Shown one piece after another: positions 8,037-14,771 of a stretch of 27,454 nucleotides of DNA. This stretch comes from Glaciecola sp964643575. GTDB taxonomy: Bacteria > Pseudomonadota > Gammaproteobacteria > Enterobacterales > Alteromonadaceae. Where the stretch lies: contig CAZXTD010000044.1 in the NCBI GenBank assembly GCA_964643575.1, positions 1 to 27,454 on the forward strand. The letters are read 5' to 3'. How positions within the stretch are numbered: position 1 is the first letter of the stretch; each line of letters begins with the position of its first letter. The notes beneath the pieces are model-generated. The model was not told the DNA's origin, did not search any database, and saw only the letters and a list, made by a program, of their open reading frames with translations. The position numbers and the translations under genes are program-made.

Positions 8037-8273
8037 ATGAATAAGCAAGAATTTTTAGATGCGATTGCCGAGATTGTTGAGTTAGATGAAGGCGCCCTAA
8101 AAGGCGATGAAGTATTAGCAGACATTGAAGAGTGGGACTCACTTGCCTTTTTGAGCGTTATTGCGATGGCAGATGAAGAGTTCGATCTGGTGATTCAAGG
8201 TGATAAACTAGAGCAAATAAAAACAGTCGATGATTTAGTTGCTCTTGTGAGTGACCACCTTAGCGACGCATAA
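8037..8273 (+). CDS. Acyl carrier protein (ACP 1)
   Basis: A 78-residue acidic protein with the carrier-protein pattern. Ser35 in EEWDSLAFLSVIAMAD is the expected site for the 4'-phosphopantetheine arm, and helix III/IV follows (LEQIKTVDDLVALV). It is of the stand-alone, DSL-motif type used with AMP-ligases and modification enzymes, and it differs from housekeeping AcpP, which has GADSLDTVE. AGGA at 8025-8028 precedes ATG 8037 with eight bases spacing. It sits between the SpsF-like gene and SDR 2 and probably carries the acyl intermediate for the KAS III and SDR enzymes of this run. It needs a phosphopantetheinyl transferase that is not encoded in the window. Confidence 0.88.
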   Translation: MNKQEFLDAIAEIVELDEGALKGDEVLADIEEWDSLAFLSVIAMADEEFDLVIQGDKLEQIKTVDDLVALVSDHLSDA

Positions 8274-8286
8274 AAAGAAGATAAAG

Positions 8287-9057
8287 ATGAGTCAAGCTAG
8301 CCTTAACCCTTTGGACATGTCTGAACAAACCGTGTTAGTAAGTGGTGCATCGGCAGGTATTGGCCGCGCGGTTTGTTTGCTTTTGTCACAGCTTGGCGCA
8401 AGGCTTATTTTAAACGGCAGAAACGAAGAAGGCTTGCAGCATACCCTTGACCTTTTAGCGGGTGATAAGCATGTCAAAGCCCCCTTTGATTTAAGCCAAA
8501 CCGATGCACTCGCCGATTGGGTGAGTGGTCTAGCAAAAGAACATGGGCCAATTAAGGGTTATGTTCACTGTGCAGGGATACAAGTAACGCAAAGTATTCG
8601 CGCCTTCGATCAAGCATTTTTTGACCAGACCATGCAAACTAATTTAGCCAGTGCGCTGGCCATTGCAAAAGGGTTTCGCAAAAAACGAGATAAGTCAGTA
8701 CAGGGCAGTATAGTGCTGGTGGCATCTATCGCGGGCCTTATTGGGCAGCCTGGTAACATTGTGTATGGTGCAAGCAAAGCTGCGCTTATTGGCGCAACTC
8801 GTGGGCTCTCTATGGAGCTTTTACGCGATAACATTCGGGTTAATTGTGTTGCCCCCGCTTTAGTCGAAACCGATATGGCAGAAAAAACACGTCAAAGTAT
8901 GACGCCTGCGCAATTTAAATATATTGAAGACCAGCACCCAATGGGTATTGGCCAACCTGAAGATGTTGCTCATGCGATAGCGTTTTTGCTTAGCGACAGT
9001 GCGCGTTGGATTAATGCAGTATGCTTGCCGGTTGAAGGGGGTTATCTTGCTAATTAA
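8287..9057 (+). CDS. SDR-family oxidoreductase (putative 3-oxoacyl-ACP reductase, SDR 2)
   Basis: A 256-residue classical SDR. The Rossmann motif is SGASAGIG (residues 19-26), with catalytic Ser147 (LVASIAG), Tyr160 and Lys164 (YGASK). NGRNEE after strand two suggests NADPH preference. It shares the VNCVAPALV block and the ending EGGYLAN with SDR 1, so the two probably arose by duplication. It starts 13 bases after the ACP 1 stop. The chosen start is ATG 8287, preceded by an AAGAAG-like purine run; an in-frame GTG at 8251 would overlap the ACP gene and add unconserved sequence. A ketoreductase acting on ACP 1-bound 3-oxoacyl groups is the simplest reading. Confidence 0.85.
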   Translation: MSQASLNPLDMSEQTVLVSGASAGIGRAVCLLLSQLGARLILNGRNEEGLQHTLDLLAGDKHVKAPFDLSQTDALADWVSGLAKEHGPIKGYVHCAGIQVTQSIRAFDQAFFDQTMQTNLASALAIAKGFRKKRDKSVQGSIVLVASIAGLIGQPGNIVYGASKAALIGATRGLSMELLRDNIRVNCVAPALVETDMAEKTRQSMTPAQFKYIEDQHPMGIGQPEDVAHAIAFLLSDSARWINAVCLPVEGGYLAN

Positions 9058-9104
9058 GTGCAATAACATACTGTTTTATAAGCTTGTTTAAGTAAAGAGC
9101 CTGC

Positions 9105-9665
9105 ATGAGCCTTAAGTTTACCCCTATGCAAAAATCTGACGCCAAACTTTTATTGAACTGGCGAACTGCCCCCGAAATTACTCGGCATATGTATACTGAT
9201 GTGGAAGAGCCAAGCATCGAAAAGCAAAACGCTTGGATAGATGCAATGAATGCAAGAAGCGACTACCTTGGCTACATTATTATTGATGATGAAACGCCAG
9301 TTGGTTTTTTGTGTTTTACTGATATTGACGAACAACATAGCCGCTGCAGCACCGGGTCTTATATCTATGACAGAGCAGCGCGACTAAAATACGCGCTCAC
9401 CCTGCACACCTATATTTGTAACTTTGTGTTTGCACGTCTTAAACTGAACAAAATTGTTAATTATGTGATGGATGCCAATGCAAAGGTGGTTAAACTTCAA
9501 GAACTGCATAAAACACGTTTAGTCGGTTGTTTTAAGCAACATATATACAAGAATGGCGAGTATCATGACGTTCATGTTTTTGAACTACTCAAACAAGACT
9601 GGGCAAAACAAAAGCAACACTTTGACTTAGCAACTATTCAATCAGCCTTCGAGGACTGGAAATAA
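9105..9665 (+). CDS. GNAT-family N-acyltransferase, PseH-like
   Basis: A 186-residue GNAT protein. The N-terminal LLNWRTAPEITRHMYTDVEE matches the pattern of PseH, which acetylates the 4-amino group of a UDP-6-deoxy-altrosamine in pseudaminic acid synthesis. The following strands (YLGYIIIDDETPVGFLCF) and the helix after YDRAARLKYALTLH fit the acyl-CoA/ACP-binding half of the fold. It is followed with no gap by a carrier-protein gene, which makes an acyl-ACP donor plausible in place of acetyl-CoA. The C-terminal 25 residues are charged and extend past the usual PseH end. Family membership is good; the donor and the exact amino position acylated are inference. Confidence 0.8.
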   Translation: MSLKFTPMQKSDAKLLLNWRTAPEITRHMYTDVEEPSIEKQNAWIDAMNARSDYLGYIIIDDETPVGFLCFTDIDEQHSRCSTGSYIYDRAARLKYALTLHTYICNFVFARLKLNKIVNYVMDANAKVVKLQELHKTRLVGCFKQHIYKNGEYHDVHVFELLKQDWAKQKQHFDLATIQSAFEDWK

Positions 9666-9905
9666 ATGACCGAGCAAGACATTACCAAATTGATAATTGA
9701 GCAAACGCGCAACATCATCGAAGACAAATCAGAAGCTTGCCCCGAGCTTTTGCCCAATACGTCATTTTTGGCTGACACACCAATGGATTCTTTAGACTTG
9801 GCCACTTTATTAATTAACTTAGAAATGACAATGGGTAAAGATCCATTTAGAGATGGCTTTAAGCAGTTTCAGACCATTGAAGAATTAGCTGTTTTATATG
9901 TTTGA
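9666..9905 (+). CDS. Acyl carrier protein (ACP 2)
   Basis: A 79-residue carrier protein. Ser42 in DTPMDSLDLATLLINLE is the phosphopantetheine attachment site. The ATG follows the GNAT stop codon immediately (TAA at 9663-9665, ATG at 9666), so translation is probably coupled and the two products made in equal amounts. It differs strongly from ACP 1: the loop before the serine is longer and holds ACPELLPNTSF, and the C-terminal helix has KDPFRDGFKQF. The two carriers are therefore likely specialised, perhaps one for chain building and one for presentation to the acyltransferase or ligase. Confidence 0.85.
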   Translation: MTEQDITKLIIEQTRNIIEDKSEACPELLPNTSFLADTPMDSLDLATLLINLEMTMGKDPFRDGFKQFQTIEELAVLYV

Positions 9906-9969
9906 GTTGAATTTTAGCAACTCACTTGTGGCGTAAGCTGAACGAGTGCTAATGCGGGTTTTCAATTAA

Positions 9970-11262
9970 ATGCAGACATACAACACTTTTTCCCCACATT
10001 TTGAGCTTACTGAAGAGCAAGGCACTCGGTTATTGCCAGAGCTTTTCGCTAATGCTAGTAGCTTTGATATAGTAGGGAAAAAAATTGATTTCGAGTTAGA
10101 ACAAACTGCCAACGAATCTAAGCTTGGTTTTGTAGAGCTTGGTTACTCAAAAGACCCGTCTGAACAAGCCGGTATCGTTGGTGAGCTCATTGCTGCAATT
10201 CATTATTGCAGCACAAAGGGAATTCCTTTGTTACTTAATCGTAGCGGGGATAATTTCGATAAGAAAGAGGTGACAGGCGGTTTTAAGTTAGGCATTCAAA
10301 GTTCGGGTACCACAGGGAAGCCTAAATGGGTCCTACATGATTTTGAGCGCCTATTGAGGCCACTTAAAGACATTAGTACCTCCTATAATGGTGATTTTGT
10401 TAGCGCTGACAAAGATCTTGAGCATCGATGGTTGCTTACCTACCACCCCTTTAGCTTTGCTGGTATTCAAGTTATTTTGCAATGCTTAGTGAGTGGCAAT
10501 GCTTTATTTTCTTTCCCACATTTACAGGTAGGAGCTTTAGCAAAAAGGGCAAAAATTCATAAGATCAATGCGTTAAGTTGCACACCAAGCATGTTTAGAG
10601 CGCTCAACCTAGCATGGCAAGCAAAAGAGCGCCCGCAACTATCAACAATAACTTTAGGTGGCGAAATAGCAACGCAATCAATACTAGACGAAGCGAAAAA
10701 ATGGTTTGGGCAAGCGGCAGTCAGGCATATTTATGCAAGCACTGAAGCAGGTGTGCTTTTTAGTGTTAAAGACGGCCTTGAAGGTTTTCCGCAAGCGTGG
10801 CTTAAAAAGTCGTTTAAGGGATGGTTATTGAGCATCGAGGATGAACAGCTAGTACTGACACTTCAGTATGAAACAAGCAAGCAAAGTACAGAATGTCCAT
10901 CGAGCACCTTTACTAAAATTGACACAGGTGACCGAGTAAAAATAGAGAATGGGCGATGTTTTTTTATTGGGCGCTTCGATAACATTATTAATGTAGGCGG
11001 TGCGAAAGTTGATGCCTTAGCAATCGAAAACCAAATTATTGGGCTCGATTCGGTTGTAGATGCACGGGTATACGCAAAGCCAAACCCCATTGTGTCAAAC
11101 GTGATTGCCGTTGAAATAGTATCAAAAGATAAGACACGCTCTCAAGCAGCTTTGAGCGAATGGAAAAAAACAGTATTGAGCGCACAGCAACCTCGTTTAG
11201 TTAGTTGGGTCGAAGATATACGTTTGAGCGGTGCAGGCAAAAAACAAAGGATCGAATTATGA
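9970..11262 (+). CDS. AMP-forming acyl ligase (ANL superfamily), shortened
   Basis: A 430-residue adenylate-forming enzyme. Motifs in order: the phosphate loop SSGTTGKPK (about residues 111-119), YASTEAGV (about 256), TGDRV (about 319), RFDNIINVGGAKV (hinge and C-terminal domain) and the C-terminal AGKKQRIEL with the catalytic Lys. Typical members have 500-550 residues; here the part before the phosphate loop is only about 110 residues, so the N-terminal domain is reduced. Such enzymes activate a carboxylic acid with ATP and load it on CoA or a carrier protein. With ACP 2 directly upstream, an acyl-ACP ligase is likely. The 64-bp gap before the start is AT-rich with no strong Shine-Dalgarno. 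The substrate acid is unknown. Confidence 0.83.
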   Translation: MQTYNTFSPHFELTEEQGTRLLPELFANASSFDIVGKKIDFELEQTANESKLGFVELGYSKDPSEQAGIVGELIAAIHYCSTKGIPLLLNRSGDNFDKKEVTGGFKLGIQSSGTTGKPKWVLHDFERLLRPLKDISTSYNGDFVSADKDLEHRWLLTYHPFSFAGIQVILQCLVSGNALFSFPHLQVGALAKRAKIHKINALSCTPSMFRALNLAWQAKERPQLSTITLGGEIATQSILDEAKKWFGQAAVRHIYASTEAGVLFSVKDGLEGFPQAWLKKSFKGWLLSIEDEQLVLTLQYETSKQSTECPSSTFTKIDTGDRVKIENGRCFFIGRFDNIINVGGAKVDALAIENQIIGLDSVVDARVYAKPNPIVSNVIAVEIVSKDKTRSQAALSEWKKTVLSAQQPRLVSWVEDIRLSGAGKKQRIEL

Positions 11263-11987
11263 AGCTAGTCATTGTGACTGGAGCAAGCCAAGGTTTAGGC
11301 CTTGGGATAAGCCAAGATCTACTTGAACAAGGCTATTTAGTAGCCGCGTGCAGCAGAACCCAGAGTGATGCTTTAACGTCTTTACAATCTCGCAGTGAAC
11401 ACATCAAGTGGTTTGAACTTGATGTAGGGAATGAGGCGCTAGTTGCTCCTTGCATTGCCAATATAAGAAAGTGGGCAAAAGGTGCTGAGCTTTGGGCACT
11501 TATTAACAATGCCGGGGTTGCTAAAGAGGGCGTTTTAGCGACCTTTCCTAATATCGAAAGTGACCAATTATTACAGACTAATTTGCACGGCGCTTTGTAT
11601 ATGGCCAGAGAGACTTTGCGTGTCATGTATCAACAAAATAGTGCAGGGCGTATTATTAATATTAGCTCGATTATTGGCAGTCGGGGTTATACGGGCTTGG
11701 CTGCTTATTCTGCCTCAAAAGCCGGTATTGATGGTCTTACAAGAGCGTTGGCGAGAGAAAACGGCCGCCGTAATATAACCGTAAACTCTATTGCGCCAGG
11801 GTATTTAGAAACAGAAATGTCGAGCACGTTGAACGAAAATAAACGTGCTCAAATTATCAATAGAACGCCTCTTAAACGCTTGGGCAAAGTATCGGATATT
11901 ACGCCGTGTGTTCGCTTTTTATTGTCAGTTGATGCGGCATTTATTACTGGGCAAACGATTACCATTGACGGCGGTATTAGCAATTAA
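11259..11987 (+). CDS. FabG-like 3-oxoacyl-ACP reductase (SDR 3)
   Basis: A 242-residue SDR closest in pattern to FabG. It has TGASQGLGLG (7-16), CSRTQ after strand two, LINNAGV (81-87), catalytic Ser137 (INISSIIG), Tyr150 and Lys154 (YSASK), and the C-terminal GQTITIDGG typical of FabG. The ATG overlaps the ligase stop in an ATGA junction, so the genes are translationally coupled. Unlike SDR 1 and SDR 2 it keeps the standard NNAG motif, so it belongs to a different branch. It is the last gene of the plus-strand run; no strong terminator is visible between it and the convergent PRC-barrel gene 23 bp downstream. Probable role: NADPH-dependent reduction of a 3-oxoacyl-ACP. Confidence 0.88.
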   Translation: MKLVIVTGASQGLGLGISQDLLEQGYLVAACSRTQSDALTSLQSRSEHIKWFELDVGNEALVAPCIANIRKWAKGAELWALINNAGVAKEGVLATFPNIESDQLLQTNLHGALYMARETLRVMYQQNSAGRIINISSIIGSRGYTGLAAYSASKAGIDGLTRALARENGRRNITVNSIAPGYLETEMSSTLNENKRAQIINRTPLKRLGKVSDITPCVRFLLSVDAAFITGQTITIDGGISN

Positions 11988-12010
11988 AGCCAGTAGCGCT
12001 GTCTTAATAC

Positions 12011-12694
12011 CTATAACTCAGGACAAGCATTGATTTGCTCTTTGCTTAGCTTGCATTCAACTGTTTTTTTCTCCCAACTAATACTCGCTATTTGATTGCA
12101 AGGCACCAACACGCGTTTGCCACCAATAAACCAGTTAGATGTATCGACGACTAAGTATTGTAATGACCATCCTGTAGTATCCCATATAAAGTCATGTACA
12201 TGTCCTTTATCGCCGTCTGTTGCGTGGAGGTTGTAGTGGCTTACCTCAGATACTTCTCGTAGATGATTGGTTTTTTCAATATCTTTATGTTGCGTCTTAT
12301 CAACAACAAGTGAATCGGGATCGGTTAACGCACCTGGATAAGTGTAGTCACCCCAAGGGTGTGAACCCAGCCAATAATAGCTGTAACCAAAGTGATCAAA
12401 GTACTGTAATTCAAATTCGCGAGAAACGGTTTCTTGTTCCTCAACTTTAGGGGAATCTTCGACCAGCCGTTTGGACATCGTTAAGGTAATGTCGTTACTG
12501 TTCTCATCTAGTTTGAGAATAGAAATAGGTGTGATTAAAACCTTTTTGCTTAAGGGCATCAATGGATGAGTATCTAAAACAAAAAATCGGATGGTCCAGT
12601 GTTCATCATCAAAAATAATGTCTTGAATTTTGCCAATATCACCATCGCTTGCATGTACTTGGCGTGCTCGTAATTTTTCTAAGTTAATTAGCAT
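12011..12694 (-). CDS. PRC-barrel domain protein (two repeats)
   Basis: About 227 residues with two PRC-barrel-like halves. The first has ARQVHASDGDIGKIQDIIFDD followed by IRFFVLDT; the second has YNLHATDGDKGHVHDFIWD followed by LQYLVVDT. Each half ends in a short strand before a KVLI/RVLV turn. The linker carries an aromatic-rich patch (FGYSYYWLGSHPWGDY). PRC barrels are small beta barrels found in RimM, photosynthetic reaction centre H subunits and many stress-linked bacterial proteins of unknown role. The start chosen is the ATG at 12692-12694, which has AAGAGG five bases upstream; a GTG two codons earlier falls in the spacer. No signal peptide or membrane segment is seen. Function unknown. 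Confidence 0.8.
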   Translation of the reverse strand: MLINLEKLRARQVHASDGDIGKIQDIIFDDEHWTIRFFVLDTHPLMPLSKKVLITPISILKLDENSNDITLTMSKRLVEDSPKVEEQETVSREFELQYFDHFGYSYYWLGSHPWGDYTYPGALTDPDSLVVDKTQHKDIEKTNHLREVSEVSHYNLHATDGDKGHVHDFIWDTTGWSLQYLVVDTSNWFIGGKRVLVPCNQIASISWEKKTVECKLSKEQINACPEL

Positions 12695-12910
12695 AAACAC
12701 CTCTTAATGATTGGCTTTTATTGTGTACAGACAAAATACAACCTCAACTTTAGTTTAGTAAAAAGTATAATTGATTGCAAAACGCTCGCCCATCAAGCGT
12801 AAATAAGTGTTTTAAAGCATGTGGTTACGTATAATCTTTCAAAGGCTACCACCTTCTTTTCAATTCATAGTATGATTTTTATTCTAGATAAATCGAAAAA
12901 CAGGCATGTA

Positions 12911-13525
12911 ATGCAAAGCATTTGCGTTGGAAAGAAAAAAGTGACGCCATCTAAGGTCGTCTGTGCTGGCCGAAATTACGCTGCACACGTCCAAGAATTA
13001 AATAATGAAATGCCCTCATCTGCGGTTATTTTTGTTAAACCAAACTCTGCAATCAGTGACGTTTTGCTTACGCATGCTGTTGATAGCATCCATTATGAAG
13101 CTGAATTAAGCTTTTTGATTGTTAATAATCGTCTGGACGCAGTTGGGTTTGGTTTAGACCTGACTAAACGAGAGATACAAACTCAACTCAAAAATAAGGG
13201 GTTGCCCTGGGAGAGAGCCAAAGCATTTGATGCGTCGGCAGTATTTAGCGAATTTGTTAGTTTAAAAGAGCATGATGTAACTCGCTTATATTTAAGGTTG
13301 TTTATCAACCAAGAGCTCGTTCAAAACGGCGGGGTCGATTTGATGCTAAGAAAACCTCAAGACTTGCTTGTGGAGGCTAAGTCGTTCATGACTTTTGAAG
13401 ACGCTGACATACTGATGACTGGAACGCCAAGCGGGGTGGGCCAAGTAAAAGCGGGAGACATATTTAGAGGGCAAGTTATATGCGGTGATCTTGTATTGAT
13501 TGAATGTGAGTGGACTGCCCAATAA
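12911..13525 (+). CDS. Fumarylacetoacetate hydrolase (FAH) family protein
   Basis: About 204 residues, the size of short FAH proteins such as YcgM. Family motifs: VVCAGRNYAAHVQEL near the N terminus, a metal-binding block around SIHYEAELSFLI with its two Glu residues, KAFDASAVFSEF, and MTGTPSGVGQVKAGD near the C terminus. Members cleave C-C bonds in acylpyruvates or decarboxylate oxaloacetate using a divalent metal. The start is taken as ATG 12911, with AGG at 12902-12904 upstream. The open frame continues 30 codons further up, but that part is not family-like. The actual substrate cannot be read from sequence. Confidence 0.82.
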   Translation: MQSICVGKKKVTPSKVVCAGRNYAAHVQELNNEMPSSAVIFVKPNSAISDVLLTHAVDSIHYEAELSFLIVNNRLDAVGFGLDLTKREIQTQLKNKGLPWERAKAFDASAVFSEFVSLKEHDVTRLYLRLFINQELVQNGGVDLMLRKPQDLLVEAKSFMTFEDADILMTGTPSGVGQVKAGDIFRGQVICGDLVLIECEWTAQ

Positions 13526-13542
13526 ATATCGATAAGCGCAGA

Positions 13543-13983
13543 TTAGTCTTCAGTCTCAAGTGGAATGTCTGTCACTCTTAATGATGCTGTCGCAATACTC
13601 ACCTCAACAAAAAAGCATATTAAACCGCAAGCTAGCAGAATTAGACTTGAAGTAAAACTCGCTACAATCCACTGGTCAAGGTGATTTAAATAGTAGCCGT
13701 TTATTACCAATAGGAAAATGTTGATACAAACAACAACGGTTGCGCCACATAAAAAATTTATAGCGCCGTTAGCCCATCGCATTCTGCGTGACAGTGATTT
13801 GAGTTCATGTTGCCGTTTGTGCTGGCAATTAGCGGCTTCAGGTAATTCGAACCACCTTACCCGGTCAACCACTCGGGATAAGCGTTGAGTGAGAGAATTC
13901 AATAGTGTCCCAATTCCTACTATTAAAAAGACAGGCGTAAGTGCTTGTTGAATAAGTTGAATTGCGGTGACTTGTTCTTGCAA
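13543..13983 (-). CDS. DUF2721 family membrane protein
   Basis: A 146-residue protein with three predicted membrane segments: around residues 10-28 (LIQQALTPVFLIVGIGTLL), 73-95 (INFLCGATVVVCINIFLLV) and 106-130 (WIVASFTSSLILLACGLICF). Between the first two lies a basic cytoplasmic stretch (QRLSRVVDRVRWFE, then KRQHELKSLSRRMRW). The pattern of a membrane segment followed by LxxRLxRVVDR is typical of DUF2721. Function is unknown. The start is TTG at 13981-13983, with a perfect AGGAG six bases upstream on the minus strand. It is convergent with the FAH gene, 17 bp apart. Confidence 0.8.
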   Translation of the reverse strand: MQEQVTAIQLIQQALTPVFLIVGIGTLLNSLTQRLSRVVDRVRWFELPEAANCQHKRQHELKSLSRRMRWANGAINFLCGATVVVCINIFLLVINGYYLNHLDQWIVASFTSSLILLACGLICFFVEVSIATASLRVTDIPLETED

Positions 13984-14261
13984 AGTGCGCTCCTAGAGAA
14001 TGAATGCGTGGCCAAAATGAACCTTCTTACGCGAATAATACAGTTTACTCGTGAACACCGATAGGAGTTTGCCTGAATTTGAGTCGGATTGGAACGAATC
14101 AACTCTCATTCACACAGAAAATGTTGCCATTTAGCAACACTATATTTATTTTAATATACATTTTGAAGTAAATCAGCGCCTTACAATTAATGCTCAAAAT
14201 GCATAAATATTCAATATTGCTAAGCCCCGAAAATACCTGTTATTATTAATATGTCAAAAAA

Positions 14262-14290
14262 TTGACGCTCTAATGTACAGAGATTATTAA
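14262..14290 (+). promoter_or_regulatory. Candidate sigma-70 promoter for the 62-residue membrane peptide
   Basis: TTGACG (14262-14267) and TATTAA (14285-14290) are separated by 17 bases, five and four matches to the consensus. If used, the transcript would have a leader of about 160 bases before ATG 14458. The -35 overlaps a small GTCAA/TTGAC inverted repeat that could be an operator. Confidence 0.35.
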
Positions 14291-14416
14291 AGTCTTTAGT
14301 AGCTGTATTTGCGAAGCGTCTGACAACCATAAAAATAACAAATGAAATACACCTAGCATGGACAGCGCTAGCTTTCGAAGTGAATACGAATAACGGTGTA
14401 TCAAGAAGAATAAAAA

Positions 14417-14461
14417 ATGAATCGCGGAGCTGATGCTAACGCATCAGGACTTGTAAAATGA
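14417..14461 (+). CDS. Possible 14-codon leader peptide
   Basis: ATG 14417 opens a frame encoding MNRGADANASGLVK and ending at TGA 14459-14461, which overlaps the ATG of the next gene in an ATGA junction. The purine run AAGAAGAA at 14403-14410 could serve as a weak Shine-Dalgarno. Ribosomes translating it would melt the hairpin at 14430-14447, which partly covers the next gene's Shine-Dalgarno. It may equally be chance. Confidence 0.3.
   Translation: MNRGADANASGLVK
14430..14447 (+). promoter_or_regulatory. Hairpin overlapping the Shine-Dalgarno of the 62-residue gene
   Basis: CTGATGC (14430-14436) and GCATCAG (14441-14447) form a perfect 7-bp stem with a TAAC loop. Its 3' arm includes the first two bases of the AGGA Shine-Dalgarno at 14446-14449. 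It may limit ribosome access to ATG 14458. Confidence 0.4.
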
Positions 14462-14646
14462 AGCTGTCTCAAGTTGTATTTAGAATTACTTTTATCGCAC
14501 TTGCTATCATTTATGTAGCTGTTTTAGCTGAATTCCTTAATCCTCAATACTTCAACGTCAATGTTGAAATCCGTTACGATGCACTTGCGCTCACTGCATT
14601 GATTGTTGGTTATTTATACTTTTTTCTTAAAAGAGCAAAATTTTAA
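14458..14646 (+). CDS. Small two-segment membrane protein, unknown function
   Basis: A 62-residue hydrophobic protein with two predicted membrane segments: residues about 8-26 (FRITFIALAIIYVAVLAEF) and 42-57 (ALALTALIVGYLYFFL). A short polar loop separates them, and the C-terminal tail is basic (KRAKF), suggesting that the C terminus faces the cytoplasm. AGGA at 14446-14449 precedes the ATG with eight bases spacing, which supports a real gene. I do not recognise a family. The upstream leader with a hairpin and a coupled mini-ORF suggests translational control. The next gene, a CNNM protein, begins 125 bp downstream in the same direction. Confidence 0.65.
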   Translation: MKLSQVVFRITFIALAIIYVAVLAEFLNPQYFNVNVEIRYDALALTALIVGYLYFFLKRAKF

Positions 14647-14771
14647 TAAAAAGTTGTTAAGCCTTTATGCTTGTTCATTGCTATTGACGTTTGGTGATTA
14701 AATGTATTCCGAGTGTCTTAAAAAGTGCTAAACTAGCAAGATGCTCATAAAGGATTTTATCACTCAGCACC

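Larger units (their letters stand above)
13984..14457. other. 474-bp intergenic region with possible long leader
   Basis: This gap lies between the divergent DUF2721 gene and the 62-residue membrane peptide. It is AT-rich and holds several small inverted repeats: TGTTGC/GCAACA at 14122-14139, GTCAA/TTGAC at 14253-14266, CTAGC/GCTAG near 14353-14371, and CTGATGC/GCATCAG at 14430-14447. A candidate promoter and a short upstream ORF are listed separately. No tRNA or other RNA gene was recognised. Confidence 0.5.

Noticed and set aside
11988..12010. Possible terminator between SDR 3 and the PRC-barrel gene
   Set aside because: Only a very short CAG/CTG pairing and no T-run; not enough to call.
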